A model generated the notes under the pieces. The model was not told the origin of the DNA. It searched no databases and worked only from the letters and a program-made list of their open reading frames with translations. Positions 12,478 through 18,095 of a stretch of 18,095 nt of DNA are shown one piece after another. Both the position numbers and the translations under genes were made by a program. The DNA is from CALLCD01 sp039817885 (lineage in GTDB: Bacteria; Pseudomonadota; Alphaproteobacteria; Caulobacterales; Hyphomonadaceae). How positions within the stretch are numbered: position 1 is the stretch's first letter; every line of letters begins with the position of its first letter. Location of the stretch: NCBI GenBank assembly GCA_039817885.1, contig JBCBUY010000059.1, positions 1 through 18,095 of the forward strand. The letters run 5' to 3'.

Positions 12478-14031
12478 CTACACCTCGATCTCCTTGATTT
12501 GACGGACCCAGTAATCGGCTCCGTTTTCGCCTTTGGCGAACCGGGCGATGACATCAAAGACCTGGTCGGAAAATCCGCCCACGTTCAAAATGTCTTCCCG
12601 GCCTGCCGCCTGCGTTGTGCCGTATGGCGCAATGTCGATGCAGACGAGCTTCGCCGCCGGGTTCCGGCGCTTCAGCTCATTCCACTCCGCCATCATCGGC
12701 GTTGTCCGTCCGTCACCTTGATGCGCCCAGGACTGGTTGTCCGAGACGAAGATGACGAGGTCCGGAGCCTTGCGAGCACTGTTCAATGCCCGCAGCGGTA
12801 CCGTGCAGTCCGTTCCGCCTCCCCCATATTCAGCAAGGCGCTGAGCATTGGTGAGGACCGAGTCACGGCGCGCAAACTTGGCGTTATGCACGCGCGTATC
12901 GAACGGCATGACGTCGACATCACCGCTCGTGCGAACCATGGCCGCAGCCACAAGGCCCGCCACATCCACACACCGAACGGCACTCGTTGCACCGCGGCGG
13001 TAACCGGTAACCGGCCACTGCATGGAGCCGGAGACATCCGGGGCCACAACAACTGATCCGTCGATCGCCGACGCGTTGGAGACCGCGATCTCCATTGCGT
13101 CGAACAGGGCTTCACGCACCTCCTTCGGCACATCGGGCCCAAGCGCATTTGCCGTCGCCATCAGCTGGTAAGGCATCGCTTTCGCGCGCCGCACCGCTTC
13201 AGGATCCCGCAACTTGGCTGCGATCTCACTGGCCGACCGTTTCAATCCGAACACCCCGTGACGCGCAAACGTGTTGAGGTTCATACGGACCATCTGCCAG
13301 CTTCCACGCTCGGCAATTTTAGCCCAGCGTTTCGCATCCAGTGGCAAGGCAGTCAGCATCTGGAACGGCACGTCCGGCAACTCGCCCGCACCGGTCTCCT
13401 TGAACCGGATATAGGTCTGTACAGCCTTCGGCAGCGCAGCCACATCACACGGCTTACCCATGATCCAGGCATAAAAGGCGGCCCGCGCAGCCGTTTCCGG
13501 CTTAGGGTGAACCATCTTGATGACATCCGCCAAAGACGGGTCATTACCAACGGCTGCATTCAAGAGCTGCCAATCGGACGCTCCGTTTAACCAGGCTTGC
13601 ACTTGCCGCTTCGGAGCCGTTCCGAGTGACTTCCGCCCGACTGCGCCAGACCGCATGATCTGGACGAAGTTCCGAAGCATCTTGCCATTATCAACGACCC
13701 GCCCGAACGTCCGTCCAAAGAGGACTGGATCTTTCATAGACAGGACCGCGAGCAAGACCGCCGGCGTATCCTTCATGTATCCCTTGGACCGTGCATAGAT
13801 CGCTGTCTGCGCAACGAAGCCAGGATCGGTTTCGTCAGCAGCGGCCAGCAAGTCAGCCACCTGCGTCGATCCTGAACCGTAGAAACCCTCATTGAAGGTT
13901 CCCGTCATGGCGAGCTGCGCCAGGGCGTGCTCGAAACCGTATGCATAGGCTGGTGCCCCCGCACGGTTCAGCGTGTCCGTTTTCGGCAACAGTTTTCCGA
14001 CAGTCGACCGGAACAAAGATTTATTAGCCAT
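12478..14031 (-). CDS. rsr: Ro60 ortholog Rsr (TROVE + vWA)
   Basis: 517 residues. The N-terminal two thirds is a TROVE HEAT-repeat ring, which in the family binds the ends of misfolded RNA in its cavity and Y RNA on its outside (AYAYGFEHALAQLAMTG, YARSKGYMKDTPAVLLAV, NFVQIMRSG). The C-terminal third is a von Willebrand A domain with a MIDAS site: DVSGS (332-336), GGGTDCTVPL and FVSDNQSW. I use ATG 14031 because AGAGGAGG precedes it. A TTG at 14064 in the same frame lies upstream of the start point predicted from the sigma-54 promoter. First gene of the operon, divergent from rtcR. Its presence supports reading the neighbouring RNAs as Y RNAs. Confidence 0.95.
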   Translation of the reverse strand: MANKSLFRSTVGKLLPKTDTLNRAGAPAYAYGFEHALAQLAMTGTFNEGFYGSGSTQVADLLAAADETDPGFVAQTAIYARSKGYMKDTPAVLLAVLSMKDPVLFGRTFGRVVDNGKMLRNFVQIMRSGAVGRKSLGTAPKRQVQAWLNGASDWQLLNAAVGNDPSLADVIKMVHPKPETAARAAFYAWIMGKPCDVAALPKAVQTYIRFKETGAGELPDVPFQMLTALPLDAKRWAKIAERGSWQMVRMNLNTFARHGVFGLKRSASEIAAKLRDPEAVRRAKAMPYQLMATANALGPDVPKEVREALFDAMEIAVSNASAIDGSVVVAPDVSGSMQWPVTGYRRGATSAVRCVDVAGLVAAAMVRTSGDVDVMPFDTRVHNAKFARRDSVLTNAQRLAEYGGGGTDCTVPLRALNSARKAPDLVIFVSDNQSWAHQGDGRTTPMMAEWNELKRRNPAAKLVCIDIAPYGTTQAAGREDILNVGGFSDQVFDVIARFAKGENGADYWVRQIKEIEV

Positions 14032-14070
14032 TTCCCGCCTCCTCTTTGGCGTTGAACATGCCAAGTGAAT

Positions 14071-14086
14071 TACAAGGGACGTGCCA
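14071..14086 (-). promoter_or_regulatory. Sigma-54 (-24/-12) promoter of the rsr-rtc operon
   Basis: On the minus strand TGGCAC-GTCCC-TTGTA matches the TGGCAC-N5-TTGCW consensus at all positions but one (T for C at -12). The predicted start is near 14060, giving a leader of about 28 bases before the rsr ATG. RtcR is a sigma-54 activator and its gene is divergent, so this is its expected target. Confidence 0.85.
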
Positions 14087-14122
14087 AATGCTGGGGAAGG
14101 TGAAATTAATTTTCTAGAGCGC

Positions 14123-14134
14123 TGTATTCATACA
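14123..14134. promoter_or_regulatory. Candidate RtcR upstream site 1
   Basis: Inverted repeat TGTAT-TC-ATACA about 68 bases upstream of the predicted rsr start, in the rsr-rtcR gap. Position and symmetry suit an activator site, but I have no motif for RtcR. Confidence 0.35.
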
Positions 14135-14181
14135 AAATAAAAGTTCTGGAGTGCATTTGGAGACGGCGCTAAACAGCCAAT

Positions 14182-14195
14182 TTTTTAGCTAAAAA
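14182..14195. promoter_or_regulatory. Candidate RtcR upstream site 2
   Basis: Perfect palindrome TTTTTAGCTAAAAA about 128 bases upstream of the predicted rsr start and 40 bases before rtcR. The two palindromes are centred 60 bases apart. The AT-rich stretch up to 14222 may also hold the rtcR promoter (TATAAA-like words). Confidence 0.35.
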
Positions 14196-14234
14196 GATAT
14201 AGATTTATAAATTTGTATAAAGTAAGATGATTCG

Positions 14235-15815
14235 ATGAAAACGGTAGCCTTCAGCCTCCTCGGCACACAGATTGATGCCGGAAAGGGTCCCGATCGGTGG
14301 AACCGGTGGCGGCCCAATGTGGCGCTATGCCAGCATGAAGACTTGCTCATTGATCGGCTCGAGCTCATCCACGATACGCGTCACACCAGATTGGCTGAAC
14401 TGATCGAGGCCGATATCGCTGGAGTGTCGCCGGAGACGTCGGTTCAGCGACACGTCATTGAATGGAAGAACCCATGGGACTTCGAAGAGGTCTACGGCGC
14501 GCTCTTGGACTTTTCCGACGCTTACGATTTTCAGCCCGAGGAGGAACGATACATTGCCAATCTTACCACCGGCACGCACGTCGCCCAGATCTGCTGGTTC
14601 TTGCTCACAGAGGCACGATACGTCCCGGGTGAACTCATCCAGCTATCGCCGCCGCGGGGGCGGGCGAAATCCATTGCTGGTCAGTATCAGCTGATCGACC
14701 TCGATCTTTCCCGCTACGATCAGATCGCGAGCCGCTTCGCAGCCGAACGCCTTGAGGGCACTAGCTTTCTGAAATCCGGCATTGTCACCCGCAATGAGGC
14801 ATTCAACACCATGATCGATCAGATTGAGAAAGTTGTTATCCGATCAGACGCTCCGGTCCTGTTGCTCGGGCCAACCGGTGCAGGGAAATCTCAACTGGCA
14901 AAGCGAATCTACGAATTAAAGAAGGCGCGGCACCAGATTGAAGGCGACTTCGTTGAGGTGAATTGCGCAACGCTGAGGGGCGACAACGCTATGTCCGCTC
15001 TATTCGGTCATAAGCGAGGCGCGTTCACCGGCGCCGTGTCCGACCGCCCCGGCCTGCTTCGCGCTGCAAACAAGGGCTTACTCTTCCTCGATGAAATTGG
15101 CGAGCTCGGCCTCGATGAACAGGCGATGATCCTACGAGCAATCGAAGACAAGCGCTTCTTGCCGGTGGGATCTGACAAGGAAGTCTCCAGTAACTTCCAG
15201 CTGATCGCCGGCACCAATCGCGATCTCCGTAAGGCATCGCGAGAAGGTCAGTTCCGTGAGGATCTCCTCGCGCGACTTGATCTGTGGACGTACACGTTAC
15301 CGGGCCTGAAAGACCGCCGCGAGGACATCGAGCCCAACGTCACCTATGAACTCCGCAAGTATGCAGCTGCATCCGGAGAGAACATCTCCTTCAACAAGGA
15401 GGCACTACGGCGATACTTGCGCTTTGCAACATCCAGAGAAGCAGACTGGGTCGGAAATTTTCGCGACCTCGGCGCATCCATCACGCGTATGGCAACTTTG
15501 GCCGATGATGGACGCATCGATGAAGATATCGTCGGTCAGGAAATCACTCGGCTGACGCTCGCTTGGAAGAGCACAGATGGGAACGAAAGCGGCCTGCTAC
15601 TGGATGTTTTGGGCAACGATGCCCTCGCCAAGATCGATCCTTTCGACCGACCTCAATTGGAAGCTGCAATCCGCACGTGCCGACAGTGCTCGAGCCTAAG
15701 CTCAGCGGGACGAGAACTTTTCGCCGTTTCCCGCCTTTCCAAGAAATCTACAAATGATGCCGACCGTCTAAAAAAGTATCTCGCTAAGTTTGGTTTGTCG
15801 TGGGACGATTTGTAA
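14235..15815 (+). CDS. rtcR: Sigma-54 transcriptional activator RtcR
   Basis: 526 residues, strongly similar to E. coli RtcR along its length. The N-terminal CARF-type sensor (about 1-180) contains NPWDFEEVYGALLDF and LTTGTHVAQICWFLL (TTGTHVA 111-117). The AAA+ domain has Walker A GPTGAGKS (212-219), the sigma-54 contact loop GAFTGA (262-267) and Walker B LLFLDE (282-287). The C-terminal part (LSSAGRELFAVSR...NDADRLRKYL-like) is the DNA-binding helical region. The related Salmonella protein is reported to respond to tRNA fragments with 2',3'-cyclic phosphate. Divergent from rsr, with a 203-base gap holding the -24/-12 promoter. ATG 14235 has only a weak upstream purine run. Confidence 0.97.
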   Translation: MKTVAFSLLGTQIDAGKGPDRWNRWRPNVALCQHEDLLIDRLELIHDTRHTRLAELIEADIAGVSPETSVQRHVIEWKNPWDFEEVYGALLDFSDAYDFQPEEERYIANLTTGTHVAQICWFLLTEARYVPGELIQLSPPRGRAKSIAGQYQLIDLDLSRYDQIASRFAAERLEGTSFLKSGIVTRNEAFNTMIDQIEKVVIRSDAPVLLLGPTGAGKSQLAKRIYELKKARHQIEGDFVEVNCATLRGDNAMSALFGHKRGAFTGAVSDRPGLLRAANKGLLFLDEIGELGLDEQAMILRAIEDKRFLPVGSDKEVSSNFQLIAGTNRDLRKASREGQFREDLLARLDLWTYTLPGLKDRREDIEPNVTYELRKYAAASGENISFNKEALRRYLRFATSREADWVGNFRDLGASITRMATLADDGRIDEDIVGQEITRLTLAWKSTDGNESGLLLDVLGNDALAKIDPFDRPQLEAAIRTCRQCSSLSSAGRELFAVSRLSKKSTNDADRLKKYLAKFGLSWDDL

Positions 15816-15943
15816 ATTGCGAGGTCGCAAGAATCGGAGAAGCGGTCGTTAGAAACGTCATCTTTACTTGCTGATACAATGGTCTAAGCATATGGGTTGC
15901 GGTGCCTGATACTACGCAGCTCTTCCCAGTTCATTTGATCAAG

Positions 15944-16531
15944 CTACACGCCCTCAACTCGCACCCTACGAAACGTTTCCGCTTGTTCCAGAGCGGCGCT
16001 TCGACGATCACCCAGGTCAACCAATGCATCGAGAATTCTTAGCAAAGCCTGCGTTTGCGAAGGTTGGAGTGGATAATTGCTATCTGAAAGATTCTGAATA
16101 ACACCGGCTATGCGTGCAGGCAGAAGGGTGCCACTCCAACTTCCCTTAGCATTTTCAATATCATTGACAACTGCTTGTGTCTGCTCCGCAAAGGCCTCAA
16201 ACGGGTAAGCAGCACCTGCACGTTCGCATAGAGACAAGAAGTGCCCCATAGCATACGATGACCAACCAACGGCTGGTACTAGTAGAGTTAGCAAGGGCAT
16301 GACTAAATCTATCTCCGACCAATCCCCATTCACGTATCGAGCTGCGCCCGGGCAATCTTTATCAATCGATACCAGCAACAAGGCCTTGATCAACGTCGGA
16401 ATTTCATGCCCTGAAACTTCACCTCCACGATAGCTATCCTCCAATAACTGCCGATCTTTGATGACGCGATCAACACAATCGCCGAGCAATTCAAACGCTA
16501 CACAGAAACTGGCGGCGCTATAGGGGGCACC
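15944..16531 (-). pseudogene. Hypothetical protein, probable 5'-truncated remnant
   Basis: The frame is open from just after a stop at 16532-16534 to the stop at 15944. There is no ATG or GTG near its beginning; the only early start is TTG 16489, giving 181 residues. The product is mostly helical, with a hydrophobic stretch (IDLVMPLLTLLVPAVGW) and a Leu/Ala-rich C-terminal part ending RRVRVEGV. I do not recognise a family. Its helical C-terminal part could be the tail of a larger repeat protein whose front was lost. An intact small gene using TTG cannot be excluded. Confidence 0.45.
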
Positions 16532-16636
16532 TCAGGATTTTCTTTGGATTGACTAGGTTTACATTATTCGACGTTGTTAGACAGCATAGCTAACGTCCGC
16601 ATTTGCTCGCACAGCCGAAGCCAGAGCACATATAGA

Positions 16637-17572
16637 TTATCCGTACCCGTCCAGAGCACGTCGTAGAAACTCGATTGCCGATCGTTGAAAATCGATCGCG
16701 ATGCGAGCATCGGGCGCGAGCACCTCAAACGCGTGCGGCACGCCACCGACGCGATACACCTCACAGGGCACACCTGCGGCTGTCAGACGCTCCGAAAAGC
16801 CATCGTTCTCAGCGCAAAACAAGTCGAGGCCGCAGATCCCGATCCATGTCGGCGGAAGTCCCTTAAGATCGAGACATCTCCCCGCTGCAGCATAGTCCGG
16901 TAGGATTTCAGCTCCCGGCTTATGCGGTGATAAATAGGCGCGCCATGCTGCGTAGTTGGCTTTGTTATTCCAAATGAAGTGATTGATCTGATCGAGAGAA
17001 CGATCAGCCGCGATACGATCATCGAGCATTGGATAAAATAAGCATTGGGCAATGGGCTGCGCCCCGGCCTCGTCTCGGATTCTCTGCGCAAGAGTGGCAG
17101 CGAGCCCGCCCCCAGCGCTGTTTCCTGCTAATGCGATGCGTGTAGGGTCCAACTCCAAACGCGCAGCATTTTGAACCAAATGGGTCCACACGGCGTAGCA
17201 GTCGTCCAAGTTGGCGGGAAATGGATGTCGGGGGGCGAGACGATAGAAAGGGACATAAATTGGAACCCCGAGTTCTCGGGCCGCAAATCCCGCAACGGCG
17301 TTGAGGTGCGATGGTTTCCCGGCCCAATGCCCGCCCCCAAACATCCAGAGAATGGCACCTTCGGACGTCCTCGCATCGGGCTCAAAAACGAGGACGTCAA
17401 CGCCGCTGATCGATTTGACCAAAACCATTACGCCATCCGGCAGTTTCGTGGCTGCGGCGACATTGTACACCAAACGCGAAACCGGGAGCAGAAAGCGATG
17501 CGCAAATGGAAGACGTGGAGTCCGGGCAATCACTTTTCTAACTTCGGGGTGAAGATCGCTCGCCTTCATCAC
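16637..17572 (-). CDS. HSL-type alpha/beta hydrolase (esterase/lipase)
   Basis: 311 residues from GTG 17572, or 310 from the ATG one codon later. Family role: hydrolysis of short acyl esters. Oxyanion motif FGGGHWAG (about 79-85; usual HGGG has Phe for His). YRLAPRHPFPANLDD follows. The nucleophile Ser is in LAGNSAGGG (about 152), the acid in GLDLFCAENDGF, and the His in VGGVPHAFE. The start overlaps the TGA of the upstream hydrolase (GTGATGA), so the two are probably co-translated. The natural substrate is not predictable here. Confidence 0.9.
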   Translation of the reverse strand: MMKASDLHPEVRKVIARTPRLPFAHRFLLPVSRLVYNVAAATKLPDGVMVLVKSISGVDVLVFEPDARTSEGAILWMFGGGHWAGKPSHLNAVAGFAARELGVPIYVPFYRLAPRHPFPANLDDCYAVWTHLVQNAARLELDPTRIALAGNSAGGGLAATLAQRIRDEAGAQPIAQCLFYPMLDDRIAADRSLDQINHFIWNNKANYAAWRAYLSPHKPGAEILPDYAAAGRCLDLKGLPPTWIGICGLDLFCAENDGFSERLTAAGVPCEVYRVGGVPHAFEVLAPDARIAIDFQRSAIEFLRRALDGYG

Positions 17573-18095
17573 AGGTGCCTTTCAAGCCAGTTTCGCGCGA
17601 GCAGGCTTCCGCGTTCGTATCCACCAAAATAGATCCCATAGTGATCAATGTCCGGCAGCACTTCGTAATAGGCGTCCACACCCCTTGCCTTCAATTTCTT
17701 GTACGCACGTTCGCCGCTCTGCGTGATGTCGAACATTTCTTCATTCGCCGCATCCAGAATCAGCGTCGGTACGGTGACGCGATCAACAAGATCGCCGACC
17801 GTGTATTGCGCCATCCGAGCGAAGTTCACCGTACCCGGCAGGCCTGGCATCAGATCAGGTGCGCCATCTGGAATCGGCGGCGTGTCCCCTCGCGCAATTT
17901 GCTTTGCGCGGGCTGAGCCGACCTGTTTCATTTCTGGCGGTGGATTGAACACGGCCGGAACTTGAATCGCGAGCGTCTTGATCCGGGCGTCTAACGCGGC
18001 CGCAGAAAGTGCTGTGCCACCACCAAAGCTCGTGCCCCAAGCCCCTATGCGTTCCGGATCTACATTGGGCTCGCCTTCAAGATAATCCAGAACAG
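17569..18095 (-). CDS. Alpha/beta hydrolase, 5' end outside window
   Basis: The last 175 codons of a hydrolase whose start lies beyond the right edge; the frame is open to the end. The nucleophile is in GAWGTSFGGGTALSAAA (GxSxGG), the acid in TLILDAANEEMFD, and the His in DIDHYGIYFGGY. The AWGTSFGGG and late DHYGIY motifs resemble the dienelactone-hydrolase/acyl-peptidase side of the fold rather than the HSL type of its neighbour. It ends RNWLERHL, overlapping the next gene. Confidence 0.85.
   Translation of the reverse strand, partial: VLDYLEGEPNVDPERIGAWGTSFGGGTALSAAALDARIKTLAIQVPAVFNPPPEMKQVGSARAKQIARGDTPPIPDGAPDLMPGLPGTVNFARMAQYTVGDLVDRVTVPTLILDAANEEMFDITQSGERAYKKLKARGVDAYYEVLPDIDHYGIYFGGYERGSLLARNWLERHL

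Noticed and set aside
14032..14064. TTG start for rsr
   Set aside because: It lies upstream of the transcription start predicted from the sigma-54 promoter; ATG 14031 has AGAGGAGG.

Overview
The window looks like a chromosomal accessory region of an alphaproteobacterium. The gene style, the RtcR/sigma-54 control and the extragenic palindromes suggest this, but no rRNA or other taxonomic marker is present, so the placement is inference. All strands below refer to the given sequence.

The left edge (1-3971, minus) is the N-terminal part of a large secreted RHS/YD-repeat protein. It runs off the window inside the RHS core, so its variable C-terminal (often toxic) tip is not visible. Next come an intact tRNA-Leu(CAA) at 4375-4459 and, just downstream, a frameshifted and truncated P4-type integrase, which marks an old island insertion at that tRNA. 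A divergent EF-Tu paralog (5719-6903, plus) follows and converges on the main locus.

The main locus (6978-15815) is an RNA-repair operon. rtcR (plus) encodes a CARF-type sigma-54 activator. It is divergent from a minus-strand operon that begins with a good -24/-12 promoter at 14071-14086. The operon reads: rsr (Ro60/TROVE protein), a 2-kb non-coding RNA array, rtcB (RNA ligase), a HAD phosphatase, a DUF4291 protein and rtcA (RNA 3'-phosphate cyclase). The last three genes abut or overlap.

The RNA array (10500-12345) is the striking part. I read seven Y-RNA-like genes, each with a conserved 5' GGCRAATGCC-type motif and a covarying terminal stem. I also read ten tRNA genes of ten different specificities (Arg-ACG, His-GTG, Gln-TTG, Lys-TTT, Asn-GTT, Pro-TGG, Asp-GTC, Phe-GAA, Glu-TTC, Trp-CCA). 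The first two Y RNAs carry a tRNA domain in permuted order (T arm, capped acceptor stem, D arm), as in the known bacterial YrlA family. Several tRNAs have odd features (C33, C1/A72, a weak D stem).

My working model is inference. tRNA cleavage activates RtcR, and sigma-54 transcription then delivers at once the repair enzymes, the Ro protein with a set of Y RNAs, and a set of replacement or decoy tRNAs. A variant EF-Tu next door may belong to the same response.

The right end holds a start-less hypothetical remnant (15944-16531, minus), an HSL-type alpha/beta hydrolase (16637-17572, minus) and a second alpha/beta hydrolase cut by the window edge (17569-18095, minus). The two hydrolases overlap by a few bases and appear unrelated to RNA repair.
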